64,000 nt of DNA from the NCBI GenBank assembly GCA_947561395.2, contig OX387193.1, positions 8,494,001 to 8,558,000 of the forward strand, written 5' to 3'. The notes below the pieces were generated by a model, which saw only the letters and a list, made by a program, of their open reading frames with translations, made no database searches and had not been told where the DNA came from. This document shows positions 48,101 to 63,584 of the stretch, one piece after another (position 1 is the first letter of the stretch; every line of letters starts with the position of its first letter). The position numbers were made by a program, and so were the translations under genes. This DNA comes from Buxus sempervirens. Taxonomy: Eukaryota > Streptophyta > Magnoliopsida > Buxales > Buxaceae.

Positions 48101-49636
48101 TGAATTTTCTGGAGTATTGGATCTGAACATTGTTCCTAAAAATTTTCTGGAGCACTAGGAAACTGGTATGATTACAAAATGAACAATTTTGCATAAATTT
48201 CTGAGTAGGATTGCAGCTGAATTTCAATCTGAACAAAATCTGGGGTGACTTGCCTTATGTACATGAAACTTGTGCAATGAGCAAGTGTGGTGGTCCCTCA
48301 AAAAATTGAACACTGCACACAAAGATCGTCCAATTTTGATAAAATCAATATATGAGACTTTCTTAAATTATGGAAGCACAAGAACCCACTGAAAGGGTAA
48401 ATAAAGTGTCAGTTTTTAGGATTGTCTACCTTCATTTTTTTCTGTTTAATATTTTGAAGTTACAGCGAGTATACTGTTGAGGAGGACAGTTGAAATAGTA
48501 TAAGATTGTCATCCCCTCAATCTGGAGGACAGTAATGCTTTTTCTTACTTTTTGGATGGGAGATTTTCCTTCCAAATACAATCAGGGAAAGGATGAACAT
48601 TGAAGAATGTGTATAACAGTGGCCAGTAACTGTTACATGGTACCAATTGGTAAAAGTTAGCTCTTAGTTTGGACAAAATAGAAGAGTAATAAATGCAATT
48701 GAGTTAAATTTCCTCACCGAAACAATAATGGTATTGGGTTTTATGTTTCCCCAGTTGTCCAGAATATATGTGAACTGCTGTATGCTATTTATGAAATGCA
48801 TGTGATTTCCATAGGAATGTTTGATTTGATCTCTCAGAGCACTTTAATTCCTAGTATTTGTAAAAGTACTGGGATGATGTGTAAATGCTGTTCATGTAGA
48901 CAAACGACTACTGTGCTATTCCCCAAAACCTGAAAGACCAACTGAGTGAGAGGTATCCAGGGGCAAGGCGAGCATCCTTAAAGACTGGGGGTGATTTTCC
49001 ATTTTTTTCACGCTCAGATGAAGTTAACCTACATCTTCAGGTAACTTATGCAGTTTACCTTATCAAGGTTTGTGTTTACTTTTAGCATTTTTCTTGTCTC
49101 ATATGACAAATGTAATGTGGTAGCTGCATATGCGGCGGGTTGGAGTTGAAGTTCAGCCAGACTTGGTAAGGGGCCCCCCAAAGGAAGGTAACGGTGGATC
49201 TCATAGTGGAAAGAATAATGAAAGAGAAGATACTGATGGCCCTCCCGAGGATGATGGAGGCCCTGCAAGCTCTAAAGATCCCCCTAGTTCCAATGGCGGA
49301 GAATCAAGCTCAGCTACCGAAGAACCTCCTCTTCCACATCCAGTAGATTCTAGCTCCACCACACAAGATCCCGCTCCTTCAAATGGGGCAGAATATAAGG
49401 ATCTGGATAACCCAATCCTTAACTTTTCTAAATTCTTCTTCTTGAGTTCTGAGTGTTCGGTTTCTTTCCAGCTGGCTCCTCCAACTATGGGGAAGCAGCA
49501 GGCCCTTGTGACCATTGAAGCAATTCTCCAACTTTCTAGCCCATTGTTGATGCTGTGCTCATGGCATTTATATATGGTGGCATTGTACATTTCTTGGAAA
49601 TATTGTTGGAAATCTAGACAGCTTGTAGCTGTGTAA
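40058..49636 (+). CDS. SPG21: Maspardin (SPG21/ACP33-like) alpha/beta-hydrolase-fold protein
   Basis: Eight exons: 40058-40129, 40856-40981, 41825-41923, 44014-44156, 46605-46713, 47623-47730, 48900-49040 and 49124-49636, all in phase with GT-AG introns, giving 436 aa. The start [20 protein letters not shown] is family-typical; an in-frame ATG at 39974 would add 28 residues. Key segments: [85 protein letters not shown] and [16 protein letters not shown]. The nucleophile elbow reads GTALGG (residues 104-109), with Ala at the usual Ser position, so hydrolase activity is unlikely. The family is thought to act in endosomal/trans-Golgi trafficking. The last exon adds a Ser/Pro/Glu-rich region and a hydrophobic C-terminus that may reflect relaxed constraint or a missed intron. 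Confidence 0.92.
40135..40156. repeat. (CT)n microsatellite in maspardin intron 1
   Basis: About eleven CT units just after the exon 1 donor site; one of several CT/GA tracts in the window (also at 23160, 28722 and 44615). Confidence 0.75.
42268..43192. mobile_element. MULE-like non-autonomous element, 925 bp, in maspardin intron 3
   Basis: Terminal AATGTTATCAAATCGCC and (reverse complement) CATTGTTATTAAAGGTG, flanked by AATCTGGGC (42259-42267) and AATCTAGGT (43193-43201), 7 of 9 matching and the length expected for Mutator-like elements. Both subterminal regions are rich in GGCGCC/CCTAGGCG-type motifs in opposite orientation. The core is AT-rich with no transposase. Confidence 0.6.
43338..43650. 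repeat. Tandem repeat, 3 x 104 bp, in maspardin intron 3
   Basis: Three nearly identical units start AAGAATGCAGTATATATG at 43341, 43445 and 43549, a constant 104-bp period, and end CCTTCCAGATGTCTGAA. Units one and two are almost identical; the third has a few changes (for example GAAATATTATC in place of GAAGGATTATC), so the expansion looks recent. Confidence 0.9.
44615..44639. repeat. (GA)n microsatellite in maspardin intron 4
   Basis: A run of about twelve GA dinucleotides within a longer purine-rich stretch. Confidence 0.7.
45104..45137. repeat. Poly(C) run of 34 bases in maspardin intron 4
   Basis: An uninterrupted C homopolymer preceded by a CT/CCACC-rich tract. No bounded element was recognised around it. 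It is one of three long poly(C) runs in the window. Confidence 0.85.
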
Positions 49637-50578
49637 TTGGTACTGATGCACCTTATTGTTTTTGTCTGTTTTTATCAGTAACATTCAAGGGGGATGTTCT
49701 ATGTTGCATACAAGTCATTTGTGAAAAGTCATGTCTGTAGAGGGAGTTTCTTATGTCTTTGTTTTTTTTTTTTTGGTGGTGAATAGGAGTTTCTAATGTC
49801 TTGGTATAGTAGTGTTGTTAGTGAGACATTCATCTCCATCCTGAGTGTCTCTGATGATCCATTTGAGATAAACATCATGCTTCTCTTCCGGTTTGTAATT
49901 GTCATCCTTTTTCACTCACCTTGTTAGTGGATTACTTCTTTTTTCTTAAATTTTTCTTGTACCTTGATTTCCTTTCTCGGACCCGTTTCTAATTGGTCTG
50001 TTTGTATTTTTAAGACCACGTTGATATTTAATAGCATTTAATCATTAATTATTAAAAAAAAGGAAAATCGACATTCGAATAAAAGATAACAATTAATAGA
50101 ATAACAAGAAACTTTAAGAGTAGAGAAAAATGTTTAAAACCATATTGAGCATCCGGTTCTCTAAAAGAGGTTCAAACCAAGGCAACCACAAAAAGCCTTC
50201 ACATCAGCTGGAACCTTTTTGTTGGAAGACCGGCCGGAGCATCCACCCATATTTGCCACGTATCCCACTCATTCATCACATCAACTTATCATGGGACACA
50301 ATATTGTACCCATGATAACATGGTTTATACCCAATGATGAGTTAGGTTGTACCTTTGATAATTTGGGGTTATACTCATTGATGAATTAGGTGGTATCCAA
50401 TAATGAATTATGTTGTATGCCATGATGAGTTGGGTTGTATCTCTTACTAAGTTGGATTATATCCAATAGCGTGATGAATAAGGGGGACAAGTGGCGAAGA
50501 TCAGTGGTTACTCCAGCCAATCTTCCAGCATAAGGCTCCAGCAAATACGACCTCACCACAAAAGGCATATCTATATAC
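49637..50578. other. Intergenic stretch after maspardin
   Basis: Contains the maspardin 3' UTR, then AT-rich sequence. From about 50270 to 50470 a loose repeat of (A/C)CCAATGATGA(A/G)TTAGGTTGTA-like phrases occurs about five times, giving a degenerate short tandem array. No gene. Confidence 0.5.
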
Positions 50579-50586
50579 GCTTCAGT

Positions 50587-50935
50587 TAGGGATGGCAATT
50601 TAACCCCGTCCCTAATGGTTAGGGTTTAATATTACCAAAATTAGGTTAGTGTGGGCTTGGGTTTGGCCCAACCGACCCAAACTCAACCTTTAATCTATTC
50701 AATTATTATATTTATATGTTTAGAATATTATTTTCATATATAGAAATACATATTTTCTTAATAAATACATTATAAATTTATATATTTTGTTTTATAGTTG
50801 GGTCAACTCTGACCCACCCTGTTATTGGATCTAATAGGGGGAGGGCCAGGGTTTGATATTGCCTAACCACCACCACCACCACCACCACCACCCCCCCCCC
50901 CCCCCCCCCCCCCCCCCCTTATAGGACCATCCCTA
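50587..50935. mobile_element. hAT-like MITE, 349 bp, with (ACC)n and poly(C)
   Basis: Ends TAGGGATGGCAATTT and (reverse complement) TAGGGATGGTCC. Flanking 8-mers GCTTCAGT (50579-50586) and GCTATAGT (50936-50943) match at 6 of 8. The core is AT-rich, and the right part carries an (ACC)n repeat running into a 28-base poly(C) at 50891-50918. Confidence 0.65.
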
Positions 50936-50943
50936 GCTATAGT

Positions 50944-51854
50944 GAGTGAGAGAGGGTTTCTATGAGAAGGTGCCAAACACTTTTTTAAGGAATATTTACA
51001 GTTTACCTCTTTGAGGTTTTAGACACTCTCATTTTTCTCCTTTGAGGTTTTTGAAATATCAGTTTACCATCTTAAAGTTTCTGTGTGTGTAACAATCTTC
51101 CCCTTCCAGATGTTTAACCGTTAAAATTTAAAAAATATTGATGAAGCAGCAAAACATAAAACATATATTGACAATTTTGTACCTCAAATTATAATTATTT
51201 AAAATTAAATACAAAGATTACCCTTTAGTGGGTTAGTTCAATGTTTTTAATAATAGTTCAAACCAAAAAAAACAGACTCGATTCACATCTACCTGGGGTC
51301 TAGTTTTGGTATTCTAAGCCCTAAAGAAAGCTTTTTCTTTTAAATATAAATGAGAGGGGTAAATTTATCAGTTAATACTTTCTTAGTTATGATTTTATCT
51401 ATCAAACATCTGAAGGGAAACATTGTTACACATGTAAAATCTTAAAGTGGTAAACTGGTATTTTTAAAACTATAATAAGAAAAGTGGGATTCTTAAAAAC
51501 ATTAAGGGAATAAACTGTAAATATCCCATTCAAATTTTCAGCCGCAAGGCTCTTAATTTTGTGCCAGCACAAACACATCCCAAATGGAACAAATTGAGCT
51601 TTAGGCCGGGCTCGAGCTCTCTAGTCTGGTGCGTAGTTAGGGTCAGCTCGAGTTCAGACCAGGTCTGAGATAATTAGAACCCGGTCGAACCCATCTTATC
51701 TTCGTATAGGCTCTTCAGGCTTATATTCTTCTATTACTGGGATATGATTGTCAATAGGAAAAAACAAGGGTAATAAAATAAATTCAAAGCAGTTTTTCTT
51801 TTCTTTTTTTTATTTTATTTTATATTTTGTTAGGGCTTCGACGGGATAGGGGAG
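50944..51854. other. Gene-free stretch upstream of RPS13
   Basis: AT-rich, ending in T-rich sequence next to the RPS13 promoter. A GC-richer fragment at about 51600-51720 (GGGCTCGAGCTC) looks like the end of a decayed MITE. No gene. Confidence 0.4.
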
Positions 51855-51872
51855 TATATAAAAAAACCCTAG
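51855..51872 (+). promoter_or_regulatory. TATA box and telo-box of RPS13
   Basis: TATATAAAAAAA is followed at once by AAACCCTAG, about 110-125 bases before the start codon. A telo-box (AAACCCTA) close to the transcription start is characteristic of plant ribosomal-protein genes. Confidence 0.6.
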
Positions 51873-51979
51873 TTATTGTTTCAGAGGCTGTTTAGGGTTA
51901 CAAGCTCGGAGTGTCGAAGCAGAGGCGGACCTAAGATTCAAAGCAAAGAGAAAGAGCGGCATCTTCTTAGCCGGAAGCC

Positions 51980-56315
<4,336 letters not shown>

Positions 56316-57577
56316 AGGAGATGTACTTTCTAGGCATATTTTTGGAATCATCTATGGTATCGATGCTTTCTTGACCGTGGATGGGGAAGACTAGAAAATC
56401 CTTTAATAGAGTCATGAAGAGTTTAGAGTGAGTTTACGTTTTAGGGAGACAGAAAGGCGAAAAAAGGAACTGCATGATGTTTGGAACTAATTGTTTTATT
56501 GAATTCTGGTTTTGATCTTCCGGGGTAAAATCTTAGAATTTGAATTATTAATGTCACACTGATCCTGTTGCTCCAAAACATTGTTTTAAGTTGGTGTTTG
56601 TTTTCAAATTTCAAGCTGCGTTCTCATGTCATGTAATGTAATATTTATAGTTCAGTACGGATGCTAGGGCTGTGTGATAGGTGTTTTGGTGCTCGAGTGG
56701 CGGTGCTAGGAGCGTTTGATGGATTATTTTGTTGACGGTTAGCCAAGAAGGTGCCATTAATTTGTAGCGTTTGTTTCTCAATGGTGATTATGCTGGTGAT
56801 TTTCCATTTGATAATCCCATTTGGATGATTTTGATAAACTTCTCAGTGGGTATGCATATGGACTCAAAGTGTGCTAGAGTACCCCTGGATGTTTGTTTGT
56901 TTGGTTGTGAGTGGCTCAGTTCCTGGCTACCGATCCGAACCTTTCATTCAAATGTCTAGCAAGAAAAATAGATGTAGTTTTTTCGTTTTTTGGTGCGGTT
57001 GTCATGAATTGTACGGTTCATGTTCGTTTGTGTTATTTTTGGGGTCGTTGGCTAGTTGTGAGTCCGTGACGTCGTGTACATGGACACCTTTTAATTAAGA
57101 AATTGCTTGTAAGAATCAGTTTTTAAAAGCCCAGTTTTCGTACTGGTACTGGCCACATACCGGCTGGTATTTACATTAAATACCAGATTTAAACATTTAA
57201 AAACCATGTTTAGAATACGTGGCCGAGCTGGGTCATATTATGCTAGGCTCGAAAACAATTGAAATCTTGTGGATCCTTTTTATTTAGACTCTTTATATGG
57301 ATCCTCTACAAGATTATGCCATATTGCCATGTGTCCCTTGAATGGTGTAAATGTAATTTTTTTAAATGCTTTAAGGGGCACATGGCACATTCTTGTGGAT
57401 GATCCACATAAAGAGTCTAGATAAATGATCCACAAGATTTCAACTTGTTGCAAAAGGCTCGAGCCCAACCAAATTAGTGTATCTAATACCCAATAAAGGC
57501 CCAATTGACCCGGAAAAGTTTGAGCCCAATTTCATGTAGTTTGAGCCGATCCCAAGGCAATTCATCCAAACTTGCAA
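56316..57577. other. RPS13 3' region and gene-free DNA
   Basis: The RPS13 3' UTR is followed by sequence with only short unrelated frames. Two similar segments near 57265-57310 and 57385-57440 (AAGAGTCTA and GGATCCxxTT-type phrases, one inverted) suggest a small foldback repeat. No gene. Confidence 0.4.
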
Positions 57578-57585
57578 GTGCAGTT

Positions 57586-58077
57586 TAGGGTTGGCAATAG
57601 GTTCGATATATATCCGAATCCGATCTGAAAATCTCGAATTCGGATATGAGATATAAATCTGTGGTTTGAATACGGATATCGGATCCGAATTCGAATCTGT
57701 CCATATTCGATCTGAATCGAAATCAACATATACTTTCATTAAACCATTGGTAAACTTTGTATAAACCATGGTTGAACCATCCTTACTCATGTCTTACTTT
57801 AATATTTATATGGCTCATTAGTTTTGATAGTTAAAATTTGCTTTAATAGCTAAACTTGACTTTTGAGTTTCAAGTTCAAATCGAATCTAATTCGAATCGA
57901 ATTCGGATTTCAGTTATTTATTTGGTCGAATTTTGAATTCGAATTCAGTATATAAATTCGGTTTTGAATTCGGATTTACGTATAAAAGATTCATCAAATT
58001 TCGGATCGAATTAAGATACCGGACTTTTATTTTTGGTTCGGATTCGGATCATGGTAATATTGGATCATTGTCGGCCC
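57586..58077. mobile_element. hAT-like MITE, 492 bp, GGATATATATCCGAAT family
   Basis: Left end TAGGGTTGGCAATAGG; right end (reverse complement) GGGCCGACAATGATCC. Flanking 8-mers AGTGCAGT (57578-57585) and AGTGCGGT (58078-58085) match at 7 of 8. It shares CGATATATATCCGAATC and many TCGGAT/ATCCGA motifs with the elements at 27051-27791. Confidence 0.65.
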
Positions 58078-58262
58078 AGTGCGGTTTACTTGGTGTAGAA
58101 TGACACGTGACACCTCGAACCGGCACACTTGTGATAGATGGGTAACACCGAATTTGGTTTTGGCGCCTGTAAACGCGAATGAGAGCAGGAAAACCCTAAA
58201 ATTTCGTAAGAAGCACCGAACAGTAGAAGGGAAGAAGCTAGAGTTTTAAAATTCAAGCAGGG

Positions 58263-58439
58263 ATGGTGCAAGGACTAAGGCCATTCACGGAGAGGATAGG
58301 AGAGGGAGCTGGAGAACCAGTTCTCGATTCAGAGAATGGAGAGGAATTGATGCACGTTCAGCCCGGAGTCGCCATCGTTCTTGGTAACCGATCAATGACG
58401 TGGTTGTGTAAAAATGATACGCGCTACAATTTACCATGA
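58263..58439 (+). pseudogene. Orphan first exon of an ICln (pICln) gene
   Basis: The frame starts MVQGLRPFTERIGEGAGEPV and continues LDSENGEELMHVQPGVAIVL-G-N-R, matching the N-terminus of plant ICln, the chloride-conductance-regulator protein that works with the PRMT5 methylosome in spliceosomal snRNP assembly. After NRS the match ends and the frame stops at 58437-58439, giving 58 aa where the family is over 200. A possible donor GTAACC at 58383 suggests an original exon 1-intron junction. No ICln second exon (the STKKVIWLSDVD region) is found before or within the KptA gene. The 5' flank with AAAACCCTAAAA looks like the original leader. I read it as a promoter plus first-exon relic, but a distal exon outside the window cannot be excluded. 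Confidence 0.65.
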
Positions 58440-58513
58440 ACTTGGGCAAGCTAATTAAAACCAGATTTCATTTGCTGAATTGTTGCTTAAACAATCCACA
58501 TACAGCGAGCATA

Positions 58514-58633
58514 CATCCTCTACAGCGGGGGCTGTAAACAGCCCCTCACATTCGGTGTGGGCCCCACCATTCATTTGGGGGGCCCCACACCATACATGTG
58601 AGGGGCTGTCTACAGCCCCCGCTGTAGACGATG
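58514..58633. repeat. Long near-perfect inverted repeat (foldback element)
   Basis: Arms of about 50 bases: TCTACAGCGGGGGCTG at the left and CAGCCCCCGCTGTAGA at the right, then CAGCCCCTCACAT / ATGTGAGGGGCTG, then GTGTGGGCCCC / GGGGCCCCACAC, around a roughly 12-base loop. The outermost CATC/GATG also pair. Similar phrases CACATACAGC occur just outside both ends. The structure would form a very stable, GC-rich hairpin between the ICln relic and KptA. Confidence 0.85.
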
Positions 58634-58994
58634 CCCACTCACATACAGCATATCATCTCGCGTCTTATGGTTTTTCTCTTTCCATTTTCGTGTTGTTATT
58701 ACTGTTTTTGGGTAGGTCCCCTTCATATTGCCATATGTTGATGTCCTCCGTCTGATTTTCATCTCATGGCTGTGGAGTACTTGTTTTGGCCCAGAAGATC
58801 GATGGCTCAAAACAATTGCAGCATTCCAATTGATTTACATCGGTTGTATCTTATCATCTTGCACACCTCTCGATCTGATGTGGGCTTCTTCGAGCAGCTA
58901 CGGGCTTCTTCGCGCTCTGCGATGCTGCGCTGCCTTGCCTGTCATTACGAGCTCTAATTCACCACTGCGAGCCAGATTTGGTGCCCTAGGTTTA

Positions 58995-61900
58995 ATGGAA
59001 AGAAACGATAAGCACGACTGCCAAACCTCTTCTTTCGTTGCTTCTGCTCAATCCAGGAGAAGGTAGTCACTCCTTGTACTAATAAGTGCCCTTTTTTCTA
59101 TTCAGTTGTTCCTGGTCTAATTTCAATTTCCCAACCCTAATCTGAAGAGTGGTGAGTGACGTTGCATTGATTTTGTTTGATTTACAGTGGTGGCGGTGGT
59201 AGAGGAAGAGGCTTGGAGATGAGAGATGACCGTCAGCGGTCGAAAGGCGGAGGTGCTCCGGCTAAAGATAAAATTGACGCTCTTGGTAGACTCTTGTAAG
59301 CATTACCTGAATCTTTTTCTTTCGTAATTTTCTTTCTCAAATTTCTTATTTGTGAAAACTCCTGTTCTCGATGATACTAGCTTCCGCGTTAGCTTTCATT
59401 TTTTTGTTTCGAAGTGGGTATTTCTTTCGTGAGTTAAAATGTGATACTAATGTTATTTGAACTTCAATGGATTTTGAAATGTTTTGCAATTTTTTATTTT
59501 GTGGATTCGTGTATTTGTTTAATCATTTGAACAGCTTAATGAAAGTGTCTTGTAAATTCTGCACGAGGGAACCCCTTGTTTCGTGTTCTCTTTCTCATTT
59601 TAATCTGCAATCTGTGGCAGGACTCGTATTTTGCGACATATGGCCTCAGAATTGAATTTGGAGATGCGAAATGATGGGTATGTTAAGCTCCAAGATCTAT
59701 TGAAGTTGAACATGAAAACTTTCGCTAATATTCCATTAAGGTCACATACGGTTGATGATATAAAAGAGGTTGGTTCTGCATTTACCTTTTTTCCCCCCTC
59801 TTAAGTGTTTTCGCTTATACATATTTGTCTATTTCTAGCTTTGCATAACTAGAAATATATCATTTCCTAGCTAATATCTCAACTTACACCTAAAACCCAT
59901 CATCCCCTTCCTCTCCCTGGCACCTCTCTCCCCTTCCCACCCCCCCTCCCCTAAAATATGCTTTGGATGTCCTTTATCATGTTGGTTATTTTGTATTGAG
60001 TTACAGATGCTCAATATCGGATAATGAGCAAGCTCCTCCATAAAGTAGTCATTTTTTTAAAAAATTTTGAGACATAATCTATGAGAATAATGAATGTAAG
60101 AATGTGGGCATTTTCTTTATATAGGGGTGGAATGAATGATGTATTGCTTCATCTATTCATTCCTTTTTGTTGAGTGGTCTTTCTTGTATATCCCTAGCAT
60201 AATATAATTTTCCTTTTGACCATAACTTGGTGGTATGGTAAAAGCCTCAAGCTGCCAATGTGAGAATGTGGGTTTATGTCCAAGCACAACCTCTCATACA
60301 AAATTATCAACACCTTAGGTATGTTGCCAGTACATCCCTTTTTATTGATAATAATATCATGATGTTTTCATTAACTATAAGTCCTAACTGTATATAGCTA
60401 TATCTCCTCTTTTCTGCTCACTTCATAAAATAATTTAGCATAGAACCATTTATATTTGATGCAAAGTGCATTAAGATTCTAATTCGTTTTCTGCAGGCAG
60501 TCAGGAAGGACAATAAACAGAGATTCAACCTCTTGGAGGAAAATGGTGAGCTGTTGATACGTGCAAATCAAGGTCACTCGATAACGGTAAATATTTCTTC
60601 ATTAACAAATCATAATGTCTCTTTTTATTTTTTTAAGTTTTAAAATGAAATGAATCATTGCCCTTTGAGGTGAGTTCATATGAGCGTAGGCCCCCATAAG
60701 GGGAGATTGTTGAATCAAATCTCATCAGGAAGCTGAATTCCATCTTGTGCATAAGTTTTGCTTATCAAGAAAGGAAAGTTAACTAAAAATCACAAATTAT
60801 AAAAGACTGTCATGCAACTTTAGATAATTATTTATTGCATGTTTTACTTGTCTTTGGAATGAAGTAGAGTAGGAGGAACTTTCCTCCAAATTACTAATAA
60901 CTCTGAAAATTAGATGCTTTTACAGCCTCTTGGACCTGGAAGATTTTTGAAAAAAAGGTAGGTCATTTTCGGTTTTATGTCTGTTCATCGTAAATAATAC
61001 AGAGATCATGCCAATGGGGACACTGCTCATTAGTCGCTAATAAGATGGTCAATGGATAGAGTCTTGTCCTGAGCTACATCAATTCAGGGAAAGGGATTAA
61101 AGAAACAAATTTTAAAGAGATTTACAGCATTGAATAATTATTTAACATAATTCTTTCCATCTCCAATGTTTGCCATCTTCCTCAATATTCACTCTAAGAA
61201 CTCATGACTGTTCCCTTGGAAAGATGCTATGGTCTCAATTACCAAGTTTTGATCTTTGGAATATAGGCAGATAGCAACCAGTTTATCAAAGCTAAAATGA
61301 TTTAGCTCTTCAAAGATAAAAGAAAAGCATGAGCATTGTTACATTTAAATTTGAACTTAATTTCAGTTCATGTTGTATAATTATTAGTCGTGATATAATT
61401 ATATTTCTTTTGATTTTTTTTTTTGCTCAATAATGTTTTCTTTAGTGCCTCCCTCTAGTTCATGTGTTATATACCTATCTCATTTGAAGCATTCAACCAA
61501 ATTTTCTGTTTCGCTCCAAGTTTATGCTCACATATTTTGAGTTTCAATTATGACTTTTCAGACGGTGGAATCTGAAAGATTATTGAAGCCCATTTATTCA
61601 GCTGAAGAAATTCCATGTAAGATATTGTCAAATGCTGCACAATCACTCTTAAGTTTTTTCATCATCATCAACATAAGCCACATCCCACTAAAGTGGGGCT
61701 CTCAAGTTATGTGAAAAATTTTACATGTTTTGATTTATTGATTTCACTGCTTTCGTCTCTTGATATGCAGTGTGTGTACATGGAACCTATAAGAAGAATC
61801 TGGCATCAATTTTGGAGTCTGGTCTCAAACGCATGAATAGGTTGCATGTTCACTTCTCTTGTGGCCTGCCAGCAGATGGTGAAGTAATTAGCGGTATGTT

Positions 61901-63584
61901 GTCCACATAGATCTCTTTTGACAAATAGGTGTTCCTTACATGACTTTTTTCTTTTCCATACAATTGTTAGGTCATTGTTTTTAAGTCTGTTTGATTGGCT
62001 ATAACCATTCCTCTCCTTTGTAAAAATGAGCAAGTAAAAGAAAAAGATTGGCCCTTGTTTTTTTTTTTTACTTTTCCCCTTTCCTTTAATGAATCCCATT
62101 ATTTAAATAGAAAAAAATAAAACAGTTAGATAAATTAATATTTGAATTTTCTTCCTCTTGGAGGATAGATAAACCTGTTAGACTTATCAAAATAGGAATC
62201 CCGGTGTTATAATTTTCACTTGTGGAGACTAGTTGGTATTCTAGCTTTTCCATATGCTCCTCTATATATTACTTCTTCAATTACCAAGTTTTAACTCCAA
62301 GTATATCTGCTCTGTGGCACAAAATAACAACTTGTTTTTATGATTTTCTGGATAAAATTTCTTAAAAGGAATTATAAAAACTCAGCAATGGATCTTACAT
62401 ATGGTAAATCTCAATACATGGTTCAAATGGACCGTATTTATTTAGAAGGGCCATGTGGTCTACCTAGATTATCCCATGTTAGGCAGGCCTTTCTGCTTAG
62501 CTATCCATCCTTAATTGACATAGAACATAAATTATTTCTCTATTTTTGTGTCAGCAGTAAAATATTTTTTGGGGAAAATCTTGTACGGTTGTCCATGTTG
62601 TCTATCTGAAGTTTATTATGTTTGATGGGCCATCCTTGTTAGCAAAATCCTCACTTAAAAATTAGCAGTCAATGAGCTTACCAATGTTACTCTGATTCAC
62701 TTGGTCAATTTTTTTATTTCAAGACATGGATTCCATGTTCCATAAGATTTTAGTATAAAATTAAAAATGATAGATTAAAAAAAAAATATCTGTGAGTATT
62801 TAAGCATAAGCTGTTAGGTTTCGGAGTCCAAAACATGTCCGATATGGGTACACTGCATTTTTAGAAATGTTTAGTGCAACATAACTTTCAAGTTATCAGC
62901 ATAAAGCATGCACTGGTTTGCTAGATTAGCCTTGAAACCATTCTTGGATGTTTTGCTGTAATATAAAATAAGAGGGAAGCTGGCATGTATTTCTACCCCT
63001 ATTTTTTACTTGGGTTGCATGGTGGGGGTGTGGAGCCAGCGGGTAGTTGAAAATAATGACCGTATGAACTTTCTATTGAGTATGAGCTATAACTCTATAA
63101 TAATTCAATCAGATTGAAAACACCATACTTCAAGGCACACACATCTGTACTTCTCGACTGCAACAAATGCATTTGCTGTCAAAAAATCCAATTAATAATG
63201 ATTAACAGTATCAATATAAGTAAAACACATAAACTGACTGCAATCTGACAGTGTGCATGACTCATCCTCTTCCAGGTATGAGACGTGATGTAAATATCTT
63301 GATCTTCATAGATGTTAAAAAGGCGTTGGAAGGTACTGCTTCTGTTAGCTTTTCATGTTTTGATTTATATGTTAGTCCAAACCCATTTCCATTTATCATC
63401 TTTGTGCTATTATAATGTGAAATTCTGAATGTCTATTGATGCCTTTCTACTTGATTCAGAAGGAATGAAGCTTTACATTTCAGACAACAATGTGATATTG
63501 ACTGAAGGTTTTGATGGTGTTGTACCGGTTAAATTCTTTGAGAAGATAGAAACATGGCCAGATAGACGATCCATACCTTTTTAA
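58995..63584 (+). CDS. TPT1: tRNA 2'-phosphotransferase (Tpt1/KptA)
   Basis: Eight exons: 58995-59062, 59188-59295, 59621-59768, 60497-60586, 61562-61616, 61771-61893, 63276-63332 and 63460-63584. They give 257 aa, all in phase with GT-AG introns. A Gly/Arg-rich leader (residues 1-50) precedes KIDALGRLLTRILRHMASEL (Arg64-His65, one of the catalytic pairs), then RQ/RF-type LLIRANQGHSITTVESERL (Arg130), then CVHGTYKKNLASILESGLKR, NRLHVHFSCGLPADGEVISG and ISDNNVILTEGFDGVVPV, ending ETWPDRRSIPF. The enzyme moves the 2'-phosphate left at the tRNA splice junction to NAD+, giving ADP-ribose 1'',2''-cyclic phosphate. An in-frame ATG at 58728 would add 89 residues of non-conserved sequence, so I chose 58995. 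Confidence 0.95.

Noticed and set aside
49201-49590. 129-aa minus-strand frame rich in Ser/Gly/Glu
   Set aside because: Exact antisense shadow of the maspardin last exon.
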